From: Chirona hameri
Lineage: Eukaryota; Arthropoda; Thecostraca; Balanomorpha; Balanidae
Length of the DNA: 64,000 nucleotides
Reading direction: 5' to 3'
NCBI GenBank assembly: GCA_036785665.1
Contig: JAXIVJ010000926.1
Span: forward strand, 103,039-167,038
The notes beneath the pieces are model-generated. The model had not been told where the DNA came from and searched no databases. It saw only the letters and a list, made by a program, of their open reading frames with translations. The position numbers and the translations under genes are program-made. Positions 46,609 through 58,000 of the stretch are shown in pieces. Within the stretch, counting starts at the first letter, position 1. The number at the start of each line of letters is the position of its first letter.

Positions 46609-47236
46609 TAGTGTCCGGCGTCACCCGACCCGTCCCTCGGGAGTAGTGTCCGGCGTCACCCGACCCGTCCCTCGGGAGTAGTGTCCGGCGTCACCCGACC
46701 CGTCCCTCGGGAGTAGTGTTCGGCGTCACCCGACCCGTCCCTCGGGAGTAGTGTCCGGCGTCACCCGACCCGTCCCTCGGGAGTAGTGTCCGGCGTCACC
46801 CGACCCGTCCCTCGGGAGTAGTGTCCGGCGTCACCCGACCCGTCCCTCGGGAGTAGTGTCCGGCGTCACCCGACCCGTCCCTCGGCAGTAGTGTCCGGCG
46901 TCACCCGACCCGTCCCTCGGGAGTAGTGTCCGGCGTCACCCGACCCGTCCCTCGGGAGTAGTGTCCGGCGTCACCCGACCCGTCACTCGGGAGTAGTGTC
47001 CGGCGTCACCCGACCCGTCCCTCGGCAGTAGTGTCCGGCGTCACCCGACCCGTCCCTCGGGAGTAGTGTCCGGCGTCACCCGACCCGTCCCTCGGGAGTA
47101 GTGTCCGGCGTCACCCGACCCGTCCCTCGGGAGTAGTGTCCGGCGTCACCCGACCCGTCCCTCGGGAGTAGTGTCCGGCGTCACCCGACCCGTCCCTCGG
47201 GAGTAGTGTCCGGCGTCACCCGACCCGTCCCTCGGC
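46609..47236. repeat. 35-bp minisatellite, about 18 copies, inside LINE-U
   Basis: The unit GTGTCCGGCGTCACCCGACC plus CGTCCCTCGGGAGTA recurs every 35 bp with very few substitutions (such as GTGTTCGG, CGTCACTCGG and CGGCAGTA). The unit is not a multiple of three and so destroys the ORF2 frame. Confidence 0.97.
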
Positions 47237-47440
47237 CGCCAGCAACGGAGCGAATGGACCGCCAGACAGACGATGCACCACCGTCTGCAATACGCCGCTG
47301 GATGTCGTCACGGGTGTCGCGGCGCAGCGCCGAACGCACAGCGCGATTGAGCTGCCTGTAGGTGTCAGAGCGGTGACCGTGCTGCACCGGACCTTGGCGG
47401 CGGCGCTGCATCAGGTCATGTGTGGCGTCTGTCGCCACAG

Positions 47441-47872
47441 GGGCAGCGGGGTTGCGGAGGCGATTCAGGCGGAACGGCGCATGCGCGTCGACAACACGTG
47501 TAAAAGCGTAGACAAAGTACTGCCTGCCACTTCTCAGACACGGATGTAGCTAAGAAAACCATAGTCCAGTCAGCACTCAGTAAGTCGGAGTGAAAAGAGG
47601 CTAAATCAATGCGACGCAAAGCACGAAAACGGACAGTGACAGGTGGCGGACGGACTTTTGGTACAGCTATACAAACAAGCGCGTACAAACGAATGTGGAC
47701 TAAATGTGCAAAACCGGGTACCACAGCGGGCGACAAAACTAGAATCACTGACAGCTAAAATGTCAAGTAAAGAACCGGAGTTAAAAGTGCTGGAAACGAC
47801 ACTTTGGTGCATGGAAAAGTCATAGAAATTCGCACAGCCTGGATTTACAACTATCACAGTCGGGTTTCAAGA
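47441..47872. other. No gene seen
   Basis: Short frames on both strands with no known domain. Confidence 0.5.
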
Positions 47873-48823
47873 GGTCATCTGTGACAGGTAGTATCCATTT
47901 GACCATTGGCCTCCCATCCGTGACAGGTAGTAGCCGTTTGACCATTGGTCTCCCATCTGTGACAGGTAAAATCCATTTGACCATTGGTCTCCCATCTGTG
48001 ACAGGTAGTAGCCATTTGACCATTGGTCTCCCATCTGTGACAGGTAGTATCCATTTGACCATTGGTCTCCCATCTGTGACAGGTAGTATCCATTTGACCA
48101 GTGGTCTCCCATCCGTGACAGGTAGTATCCATTTGACCAGTGGTCTCCCTTCTGTGACACGTAGTATCCATTTGACCATTAGTATCCCATCTGTGACAGG
48201 TAGTAGCCATTTTACCATTATTCTCCCATATGTGACAGGTAGTATCCATTTGACCAGTGGTCTCCCATCCGTGACAGGTAGTATCCATTTGACCAGTGGT
48301 CTCCCTTCTGTGACAGGTAGTAGCCATTTGACCATGGGTCTCCCATCTGTGACAGGTAGTATCCATTGGACCATTGGTCTCCCATCTGTGACAGGTAGTA
48401 TCCATTTGACCATGGGTCTCCCATCTGTGACAGGTGGTATCCATTGGACCATTGGTCTCCCATCTGTGACATGTAGTATCCATTTGACCATTAGTATCCC
48501 ATCTGTGACAGGTAGTAGCCATTTTACCATTGTTCTCCCATATGTGACAGGTAGTATCCATTTGACCATGGGTCTCCCATCTGTGACAGGTGGTATCCAT
48601 TGGACCATTGGTCTCCCATCTGTGACATGTAGTAGCCATTTGACCATTGTTCTCCCATATGTGACAGGTAGTATCCATTTGACCATGGGTCTCCCATCTG
48701 TGACAGGTGGTATCCATTTGACCATTGGTCTCCCATCTGTGACAGGTAGTATCCATTTGATCATTGGTCTCCCATCTGTGACAGGTAGTATCCATTTGAC
48801 CATTGGTCTCCCATCTGTGACAG
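47873..48823. repeat. 39-bp minisatellite array 2, about 24 copies
   Basis: Same unit and same orientation as the array at 15.70-17.35 kb. The last unit ends CTGTGACAG exactly where a GPCR-like coding segment begins. Its long open frames are periodicity artefacts. Confidence 0.97.
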
Positions 48824-48964
48824 GTGGCCGTGGCGCTGTTCTTCGCGCCGATTGGTATAATGGGGGCGGCCTATACGCTCATCGTCTGGAGACTCTGGCT
48901 CTCACCGCTCCCGAGTCAAGCCATCGACTCTCAGGTCCATCACACCAACGCGACCAAAAAGCGG
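48824..48964 (+). CDS. Probable single exon of a class A GPCR (TM5 and start of loop 3)
   Basis: The 47-codon frame reads VAVALFFAPIGIMGAAYTLI then VWRLWLSPLPS and a polar stretch ending ATKKR. It has a TM5-like hydrophobic helix with Phe-Phe three and two residues before a Pro, and Tyr exactly eight residues after that Pro. This matches F5.47, P5.50 and Y5.58 of rhodopsin-family receptors, and YTLI..RLW is common in peptide receptors. The segment is bounded by CTGTGACAG (acceptor-like, supplied by the last 39-bp repeat) and by GTGAGC (donor consensus) at 48965, leaving 141 bp, phase 0-0. No other exon is visible in the window. It may be a real host exon or an exon relic; the ligand is unknown. 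Confidence 0.55.
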
Positions 48965-49094
48965 GTGAGCAAAGGAGACGCATGGGTACAAAGAGTGAAC
49001 GAGTCAAGCTACCGACTCTCAGGTCCATCAAACCAACGCGACCAAAAAGCGGGTGAGCAAAGGAGACGCATGGGTACAAAGAGTGAACGAGTCA
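48913..49094. repeat. 88-bp tandem duplication covering the putative exon end and donor
   Basis: 48913-49000 and 49001-49088 are nearly identical, and a third copy starts (GAGTCAA) at 49089 before diverging. Each full copy carries AAAAAGCGG-GTGAGC, so two donor-like sites lie 88 bp apart. Confidence 0.93.
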
Positions 49095-49310
49095 ATGCAT
49101 ATAGAGGGTAAGCGAAGAGGGACTCATCAGTATACAGGGAGTAAATGAGTAAATAAGTAGAGGGTGGGCTAAGAGGGGACTCGTCGCTATACAAGAGAGT
49201 AGACGAGTCAATGAGTAGAACATGCATTTTTGGATAACATATGTACGCGTATAAACACTTCATTTGCTGAAGATGTAAACATGACCGACGGTTTTAGTTT
49301 CGCAAAAGGA

Positions 49311-49566
49311 GGGACATTGTGGAACGCACGCTGCACCTCTGCTGACATGGTGGAGCGCACGCTGTACCTCCGCTGACATGGTGGAGCGCACGCTGCACCT
49401 CCGCTGACATAGTGGAACGCACGCTGCATCTCCGCTGACATTGTGGAGCGCACGCTGCATCTCCGCTGACATGGTGGAGCGCACGCTGCACCTCCGCTGA
49501 CATGGTGGAACGCACGCTGCATCTCCGCTGACATGGTGGAGCGCACGCTGCACCTCCGTTGACAGG
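49311..49566. repeat. 31-bp minisatellite, about eight copies
   Basis: The unit CATGGTGGAGCGCACGCTGC plus ACCTCCGCTGA recurs every 31 bp with minor variants (GAACGC, GCATCTC). Confidence 0.95.
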
Positions 49567-50011
49567 TTGCATGTAACTTATATTTCCTCCCTCGTAGCGA
49601 AGTAGCGCCCGCCTGACTCCTTCCCTTATAATTGTCATAGCGAAATGTGATAGTTCACTCAAGCCGATTTGACTTTCGCGCACGTCACTAGTGAGCCACG
49701 GATACATTCCATTACTTCTCGACAAGCTCGTGGCAATCGTCCTCCAGGTCCTTCAATATGATCGTAATGGTGAGACCGATCCAATCGATTATGTCCAGGA
49801 ATCTCCTCGTCAAAACATGAGATCGCCTCACTGCTGCTTATCGACGCAAACGTTTCATGGAACGATTGACAGTTATGTCCAAGTTGGGCCCGGAAAACTA
49901 TTGAATCGACTACTGACCTTTACAATACGTTAGCATGCAACTCATAGACCGTTTCCTATTCAGCACGTGTTACACAGATTTTACCAATAAATGCATGTAA
50001 TTAATCAACTA
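49567..50011. other. No gene seen
   Basis: An open stretch near 49691-49933 has no known domain. No repeats. Confidence 0.45.
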
Positions 50012-50200
50012 AAAACAGGACCTTTTCTTCGAAAATATGAAAATCCAATGTTGTCGAAATGTTTGTATTATGTTGTAATATTTCGGCCACAGGCCTTTAT
50101 CAAACTGTTTAATAAAGGCTTGTGGCCGAAATATTACAACATAATAATCACATTTTTATAACATTGGATTTTCATATTTTCGAGGAAAAGGTCATGTTTT
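50012..50200. mobile_element. Foldback element, about 80-bp arms
   Basis: The left arm runs from about AGGACCTTTTCTTCGAAAAT through ATCCAATGTT, ATTATGTTGTAATATTTCGG and CCTTTAT. The right arm is its inverse, with a loop of about 12 nt at the CAAACTGTTTA centre. A single-base mismatch and a small offset lie in the middle of each arm. Target duplications are not clear. Confidence 0.85.
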
Positions 50201-50940
50201 TGAGTTTATTAATTATATCAAGTATGTTCCTCGCACAAGCACTTAACTCTATAAAATAAATGCATGTATTTATGGATCGTAATGCTGCAGCCAAAGCCAA
50301 AGCCAAACACCGGAAGTGATAATGGACTCACGGGATCCAATAACACTTTTGTTATTGGATCATACCATGTTTGGTCATGAATTATTGGATTATTGGATCG
50401 GGCGAACAGTTGCATGACAAAATATTGAATGGACTCGCGCCTGAAAGATTTCTTATTTAACTCGCCTTTGGCTCGTCCAATAATACATATTTTTGCAGAC
50501 GCTCGTCCATTAAAGCATAATTCCTGGACTGGATAACATCAAGTTTAATTTCTTTTTATTATTATTTCGACGGAAATTGGGGTGGTCGCCAGTGAGTGAT
50601 AGTCTGATGGCCATCGTTTGCGACTGTGAGCAGCATCTGGAATAAATCGATGGAAACGAATTAACGATGCCAATGGTCCCGAACCATTTGAGTAAAATGT
50701 ATGTTGTGATAGTAAAATCAAAAAATCTCGTCAGATTTTTTTATTATTTGAAAGTAATACCTTCATTTTACATTATTGTAGAAGTAAAGACTGTGGTAAG
50801 TCCAGTGGAAGCAGGGAAGAAAAACCTTTCTCCGAAATGACGAGACAATTTATAGTATGTTAATCAAATGTTACAGAAGTATCTAAATACGAAACACTAT
50901 AGGTCTGTTCCCGTGGCGCCTCCGGGGAGAAGTTTAGAGC
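50201..50940. other. No gene seen
   Basis: AT-rich sequence with several ATTGGATC-type words near 50330-50400 and nothing coding. Confidence 0.45.
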
Positions 50941-50951
50941 AACTTAGAGCA

Positions 50952-51163
50952 GGGGGCCGGGTGGCTCAGTTGGTAGAGCGTTAGACATGGAATCCAAGGG
51001 TTCCGGGGTCGAGTCTGGCTACTGGCGCAAGTCATTCGGTTCCCCGCCCCGGAGGGTGGGGGTGGTTCCCCTCCCCACCCGCGGCGGCATATATCTATAG
51101 GTTGGACTACGGGGTGGGCGAGAACCCCTCCCCTCCCCCCACCATCCCCCCCCCCCAAAAAAA
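50952..51163 (+). mobile_element. tRNA-derived SINE, copy 2
   Basis: Collinear with copy 1 at 35368 over the whole 212 bp: the same GGCTCAGTTGG A box, a slightly altered B box (GGGTCGAGTCT), anticodon-like loop CATGGAA and A tail. The flanks AACTTAGAGCA and AACTTGGAGCA form an 11-bp target duplication with one mismatch. Confidence 0.93.
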
Positions 51164-51255
51164 AACTTGGAGCAGTCCACGCAGAGCAGCCGTGTAGGAG
51201 CCGGAGCCGACTTGGAAGGGCTTGGAGCAGCCACGGTAACGACCGGAGGAGCTTG

Positions 51256-51780
51256 GAGGCACTGGCGGATCCAGCCGTCGTTTTTTTTTGTTGGGGGAAA
51301 CTTTTTGTGGTAAAAAGGTACCCACATTTTTGTAACCGCGGATTTGGGCCGGTCACCTTATTTTGGTATTCGAGCTTTAGAAATTCACATAAAATTCACA
51401 AAATGCATTTCTTTCATTTTTGGGTTCAAAAACCCAAAATTTCGCAAATCTGAGATAGCCAATTTAAGAAAATGTAATTTCCTTTCTTTTGACGTTTTTT
51501 TATTTTAATTTTTTTCTTTTCAAAACTGTTTTCTAAAATTTTCCCAACATTTATCGTTTTTTCCACCAAAAATGGCATGACATGACGTCATTAAATCGTA
51601 ATGACGTTTTATGTAGTATTTTTTATTTGATGTAGTATCTCCGAAAATACTACATCAATTTTATTGAGAGTTATTGAGAGGACTTAGACTTGGTGCAGTA
51701 TAAGGTACTGAAAGTTTCACGTTGATATCTATCATAGTTTTCAGGTTATTGAGAAAATCCGGGAGAGGGCAGATACTTCT
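51256..51780 (+). mobile_element. K-family fragment K3, preceded by a hAT-like end
   Basis: From about 51400 to 51775 the sequence follows the right half of K2 (TTGGGGTCAAAAACCCAAAA block, CATGACATGACGTCA, and GTTATTGAGAAAATCCGGGA) but lacks the terminal hairpin and TTAA. At 51256 CACTGGCGGATCCAG matches the left end of hAT MITE N, without a partner end. Confidence 0.6.
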
Positions 51781-51963
51781 TATAAGGTTTGAGCTAGAAG
51801 TACCTATCTCACCTAGTTACCTAATACCTACCAATAGTTTGTTTTATTTTGATTGCACAATTGCCATTCAGTTGCTGGCACTAGGTCCCAAAAAAAAAAA
51901 TGTATTGACGCGTCAATTTTTGTTGATGCAAAGTGGCCGGAGGTTGTCATAGGCACACTGTAC

Positions 51964-52627
51964 TTAAAGGGATATTGCCACCTCGCAAGCCAATATGGAG
52001 TTTTTGGTGTGTATCGGTAGATTAAGCGTGTCCGATTTCATCTGCAAAATTTGGTTTCCGAAACTCCCCCATTAGATCAAAACATACATTTGCACCACTC
52101 GTGATTGGCACACATTCGTAAAATTGGAGTCGCCTCATCACTATTTAGAATCACTTCTTTGCGGACTATGATTTGCTTTTGAATATTGCAAACTCAACAT
52201 CATCATTCCGTCAGTGCACTTTGAAATTAAAATGCGTATACAGTTAATTATATTTTCAACAACCATAGCCTCTTTCATAATAAAACATTAATAAAACAGC
52301 AAGAATGCTTATGGCTCGACTTTGGGGCCGTAGGAGATTTGTGACCAATACCTTATAACACAGATAGACTTTTCAAGGTCATGTCTGCGAATTTGGACGC
52401 TTCGGTTGTGGGCGGGCGCCAATTCCACAGCCAATTTGGATGAGAGCGGTCATCATGAATCTAGTACTGCGCACAGCTGGGACCAACGTTTTGGAGTCAG
52501 AAAAAAATGTCGATACCCTGCTGTAGGTGCTGCAGGAGCAAGTGTGAGCTTGAGCATACACGATTCTTGATCCCCACCATTCATTTAAGTTGCTTTTTAG
52601 AAATCCTCCGGAGGTGGATCCCTTTAA
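51964..52627. mobile_element. TTAA MITE G (664 bp)
   Basis: It starts TTAAAGGGATATTGCCACCT and ends AGGTGGATCCCTTTAA, an imperfect inverted repeat sharing TTAAAGGGAT and CCACCTC. The terminal TTAA at the right is shared with element F. It is non-coding, and resembles E in its outermost TTAAAGGGA. Confidence 0.7.
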
Positions 52628-54095
52628 CCCTATTTGTAACAGGGGGGGGGCGGATTCCGCCCCCCCCCCCCTCATGTTTTTCGCAGATATCTCCAGAACG
52701 GCTGGGAGCAGGACCATGAAATTGTGGGACTTTTCATAGAATTGAACTCCGGATTTGGAGTCAAAATTTTGAGTTCTTAACTTGAACAGAGGCGGTTCCA
52801 GGGTACAGTTTTGGGTGGGTTCGGAGGCGACATTTGGCGAAAATACGGAAATGCGATCTTCACGGTTTCTTCCTAACTGCATCAAGTATGAAGGAGTTAC
52901 ATCGGCTTACCGTGATTGCAAAAAGTGCAAATTAGATGGTGTTAATGAAATATCATACAAAATTGCATGGCAGAGGCGGTTTCAGGGGCTTGAAAAAGGG
53001 GGGTTTCCAGGAAGTATTTAATGCTTGGCGGGAAGCCAATAGAGCAATGTAAGGGGCATTTATAGCTATCAAGATGTAAAAGATAGCTTCTGCTTCCATT
53101 ATTTGCATATTTGATTACATATAGAGTTTCAGGGGCGTGTTCAGGAACATGAAAAGGGGGGTGACTGGCATGGTGATGACGATATGCCAGCGATAACGGC
53201 GCAATATACGTTTAGCTTATAATAATATATGTACATATAAGACCAGAAAAGGGAATAAAGTCATTTTGTTGCAGAGGCGCGCTCAGGAATGGAAGAAAGG
53301 GGGTCATATTATTGCAAGGAAACTAGGAGGCATGGGCGTACAATGACATAACATACTGCAGTTTTCGGATGAAACACGCACCACAGGCTACTCTACGAAC
53401 GATTATAAGATAATAGGCGAGTCCAGGTAGGGTAAAAAGGGGGGTAAGCAATGTTAATTGAAGTTGTAAGTGAAATAGTCACTGTTGACTAGTTAGTATC
53501 ATAATAGCGGATAATATACTTATCAAAAGGTCTTGCACCGCCCTATTTTGGATCCTGGATACGCCTATGATGAAGTACAACATGCAAAAAGGAACTATCT
53601 ATGATCAGTAACATATTTATAGTGCTGGGTAGCAACTTATCTGCGGTTAATATTGTTCCCAATTTTACCCCCCCCCCCCCTTTTTCACTAACCTGGTACC
53701 GCCTATGGCAAAAAATATGATTTATAACTGTTTTTTCTAATGTCTCAATCACATACCATTTCATTTATCAAAAAAACAACATTAAAAAAAAATTTATTAC
53801 GCATTTACTTCGCCTGTTATTGGAGTCTTGCTCTGTTGGCGATCAATAAAATAAATAAATAAATAAATAAATAAATACCACTAAAGTTTGTCGTTTTTGC
53901 CCCCCCTGTTGCCCCCCTATCCAAAATTTAGATTTTTTCATTATTTATAAATGTAGATCGTGTTGAGGGGGACCAAACACAGTTTCATTTTTGAAAATCG
54001 GACGGGTAGATCTCGAGATCTCCGGGGGGGCGGAATCCGCCCCCCCCCCCTGTTACAAATAGGGGTAGCCAGGAGCCTGTTACAAATAGGGTTAA
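52624..54095. mobile_element. TTAA transposon F (1472 bp)
   Basis: The left end is TTAA-CCCTATTTGTAACAGGGG, then CGGATTCCG between G and C runs. The right end has the same hairpin, then CTGTTACAAATAGGG twice (54050 and 54077), then TTAA. The interior holds several diverged copies of an AGAGGCG-TTCAGG word about 150-184 bp apart (52789, 52973, 53125, 53272, 53425). No transposase frame. Confidence 0.9.
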
Positions 54096-54484
54096 AGGGA
54101 ATGTTTCACCTTTCTGAAAGTTGTCGAATATACGCTGGTTGTAGTCGAAAAATTTGAAGTAAGTGCTTCTGAAAACGATGGTGATATTTTTTCTCTCAAA
54201 AAGTCACTTAACTTTATACAAATTAAGTTTTAAATTTGGGATGATGACGTCATTATTGAGCTATTGACCGCCGCTGATTGGTTGACAAAGTGGGATTGGC
54301 CGACAAGTGCCTGTCAGCCAATCAGCGGCGGCCCAGACCCCATTTTGCAAATGGGAAATTGAATTGCTTAAACACGGCTAGGTTTGGGGGAAAATGACCT
54401 TAGTATTTCCGACATTTCAATAACGCCCAAAGATAATGGCTATCTCAGTTCAAAACCAATACAAAGGTGAAACATTCCCTTTAA
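54092..54484 (-). mobile_element. TTAA MITE E2 (393 bp)
   Basis: Inverted relative to E1 at 14416-14813 and alignable along its full length. It begins TTAAAGGGAATGTTTCACCT and ends GTGAAACATTCCCTTTAA. Its left TTAA is also the right TTAA of element F. Confidence 0.93.
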
Positions 54485-55051
54485 GGATAACAAAACTGGA
54501 CACAATTATTGACAACATTTCACTAAAAACACCTAGTCCCCATGGAAAATGGCCAGTCTCCAAAAATAATCACACCAGCTGATGCACAACTGTTTACTCC
54601 ATCCACCTCGGTCACAACTCAAACTGTTTACGTAAGTTTGTTTTCTTTCGGGAAAGATTGAAACGCCATCAAGTGGCGACAAATTACATCAAATATGTTT
54701 GTCATTTTCTTAGGATAACTTTTTTAAATTTTCAAGTTTATATTTTGTAAGTAAATACAATTAATTTCGTAATGTAATTACATGAAATTATTATGAAAAA
54801 GTATTTTTTTACAAAATTATTCACCCATGCTGTTACTGCATCAATATTTTGATACAGTGATTTTAATTTAAGTAAAACCAAATGGATTCAGGTGAGCCAA
54901 GTGATACAAAATGTATGCACTTATAAAGTAATATTGTATCAATTTCCAAGAGAATTATTGAACATCCAGGTGGCTGAAACTGTATTGCCGCAATGCACAG
55001 TGCACAGATTCATGTGTCATTCATCCCATCACTATTATCCCGTGCTTCATA
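54485..55051. other. No gene seen
   Basis: AT-rich sequence leading to the satellite, with no recognisable feature. Confidence 0.5.
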
Positions 55052-58000
55052 ACCCGGTAGTCACTGGGGTATATTCTGTAACACGACTCACTGGGGGGGG
55101 GGGGGGGGGAGTGTTAACCCGGTAGTCACTGGGGTATATTCTGTAACACGACTCACTGGGGGGAGAGTGTTAACCCGGCAGTCACTGGGGTATATTCTGT
55201 AACACGACTCACTGGGGGGGAGTGTTAACCCGGCAGTCACTGGGGTATATTCTGTAACACGACTCACTGTGGGGGGAGTGTTAACCCGGCAGTCACTGGG
55301 GTATATTCTGTAACACGACTCACTGGGGGGAGTGTTAACCCGGCAGTCACTGGGGTATATTCTGTAACACGACTCACTGGGGGGGGGGGAGTGTTAACCC
55401 GGCAGTCACTGGGGTATATTCTGTAACACGACTCACTGTGGGGGGGGGGGTGTTAACCCGGCAGTCACTGGGGTATATTCTGTAACACGACTCGCTGTGG
55501 GGGGGGGGGTGTTAACCCGGCAGTCACTGGGGTATATTCTGTAACACGACTCGCTGTGGGGGGGGGGGTGTTAACCCGGCAGTCACTGGGGTATATTCTG
55601 TAACACGACTCACTGTGGGGGGAGTGTTAACCCGGCAGTCACTGGGGTATATTCTGTAACACGACTCACTGGGGGGGGGAGTGTTAACCCGGCAGTCACT
55701 GGGGTATATTCTGTAACACGACTCACTGGGGGGGGAGTGTTAACCCGGCAGTCACTGGGGTATATTCTGTAACACGACTCGCTGTGGGGGGGGGGGGGTG
55801 TTAACCCGGCAGTCACTGGGGTATATTCTGTAACACGACTCGCTGTGGGGGGGGGGTGTTAACCCGGCAGTCACTGGGGTATATTCTGTAACACGACTCA
55901 CTGGGGGGGAGTGTTAACCCGGCAGTCACTGGGGTATATTCTGTAACACGACTCACTGTGGGGGGAGTGTTAACCCGGCAGTCACTGGGGTATATTCTGT
56001 AACACGACTCACTGTGGGGAGTGTTAACCGGCAGTCACTGGGGTATATTCTGTAACACGACTCACTGGGGGGGGGGGGGGAGTGTTAACCCGGCAGTCAC
56101 TGGGGTATATTCTGTAACACGACTCACTGTGGGGGGAGTGTTAACCCGGCAGTCACTGGGGTATATTCTGTAACACGACTCACTGTGGGGAGTGTTAACC
56201 CGGCAGTCACTGGGGTATATTCTGTAACACGACTCACTGGGGGGGGGGGGAGTGTTAACCCGGCAGTCACTGGGGTATATTCTGTAACACGACTCACTGT
56301 GGGGGGAGTGTTAACCCGGCAGTCACTGGGGTATATTCTGTAACACGACTCACTGGGGGGAGTGTTAACCCGGCAGTCACTGGGGTATATTCTGTAACAC
56401 GACTCACTGGGGGGGGGGGGAGTGTTAACCCGGCAGTCACTGGGGTATATTCTGTAACACGACTCACTGTGGGGGGTGTTAACCCGGCAGTCACTGGGGT
56501 ATATTCTGTAACACGACTCGCTGTGGGGGGGGGGGGGTGTTAACCCGGCAGTCACTGGGGTATATTCTGTAACACGACTCGCTGTGGGGGGGGGGGGTGT
56601 TAACCCGGCAGTCACTGGGTATATTTTGTAACACGACTCACTGTGGGGGGAGTGTTAACCCGGCAGTCACTGGGGTATATTCTGTAACACGACTCACTGG
56701 GGGGGGGAGTGTTAACCCGGCAGTCACTGGGGTATATTCTGTAACACGACTCACTGGGGGGGGGGAGTGTTAACCCGGCAGTCACTGGGGTATATTCTGT
56801 AACACGACTCGCTGTGGGGGGGGGGGGTGTTAACCCGGCAGTCACTGGGGTATATTCTGTAACACGACTCGCTGTGGGGGGGGGGGTGTTAACCCGGCAG
56901 TCACTGGGGTATATTCTGTAACACGACTCACTGTGGGGGGAGTGTTAACCCGGCAGTCACTGGGGTATATTCTGTAACACGACTCACTGGGGGGGGGAGT
57001 GTTAACCCGGCAGTCACTGGGGTATATTCTGTAACACGACTCACTGGGGGGGGAGTGTTAACCCGGCAGTCACTGGGGTATATTCTGTAACACGACTCAC
57101 TGGGGGGGAGTGTTAACCCGGCAGTCACTGGGGTATATTCTGTAACACGACTCACTGGGGGGGGGGGGGGTGTTAACCCGGCAGTCACTGGGGTATATTC
57201 TGTAACACGACTCACTGGGGGGAGTGTTAACCCGGCAGTCACTGGGGTATATTCTGTAACACGACTCACTGGGGGGAGTGTTAACCCGGCAGTCACTGGG
57301 GTATATTCTGTAACACGACTCACTGGGGGGAGTGTTAACCCGGCAGTCACTGGGGTATATTCTGTAACACGACTCACTGGGGGGAGTGTTAACCCGGCAG
57401 TCACTGGGGTATATTCTGTAACACGACTCACTGGGGGGAGTGTTAACCCGGCAGTCACTGGGGTATATTCTGTAACACGACTCACTGTGGGGGGAGTGTT
57501 AACCCGGTAGTCACTGGGGTATATTCTGTAACACGACTCACTGGGGGGGAGTGTTAACCCGGCAGTCACTGGGGTATATTCTGTAACACGACTCACTGGG
57601 GGGAGTGTTAACCCGGCAGTCACTGGGGTATATTCTGTAACACGACTCACTGTGGGGGGAGTGTTAACCCGGCAGTCACTGGGGTATATTCTGTAACACG
57701 ACTCACTGGGGGGGAGTGTTAACCCGGCAGTCACTGGGGTATATTCTGTAACACGACTCACTGGGGGGGAGTGTTAACCCGGCAGTCACTGGGGTATATT
57801 CTGTAACACGACTCACTGTGGGGGGAGTGTTAACCCGGCAGTCACTGGGGTATATTCTGTAACACGACTCACTGTGGGGGGAGTGTTAACCCGGCAGTCA
57901 CTGGGGTATATTCTGTAACACGACTCACTGGGGGGGAGTGTTAACCCGGCAGTCACTGGGGTATATTCTGTAACACGACTCACTGGGGGGAGTGTTAACC

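Larger units (their letters stand above)
46352..47440 (-). pseudogene. LINE-U: ORF2 linker/RT start, expanded by a minisatellite
   Basis: On the minus strand a frame from 47438 (RSDTYRQLNRAVRSALRRD, an RT-linker type sequence) runs to GRVTPDTTPEGRV, where the 35-bp array begins. Beyond the array the frame resumes as TPDTTADALNAYFVSVGPRV and ends in LRAIVFGMNSSSASGEDGI, the block before the RT palm. The LINE then stops at about 46352 and another element's 5' end begins. Sequence identical to the array unit occurs once in each flank, so the array grew from this coding sequence. Confidence 0.8.

Noticed and set aside
47820..49056. Repeat-encoded ORFs of 306-391 codons
   Set aside because: Same 39-bp periodicity artefact. 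Only the last 47 codons in another frame look like real protein.
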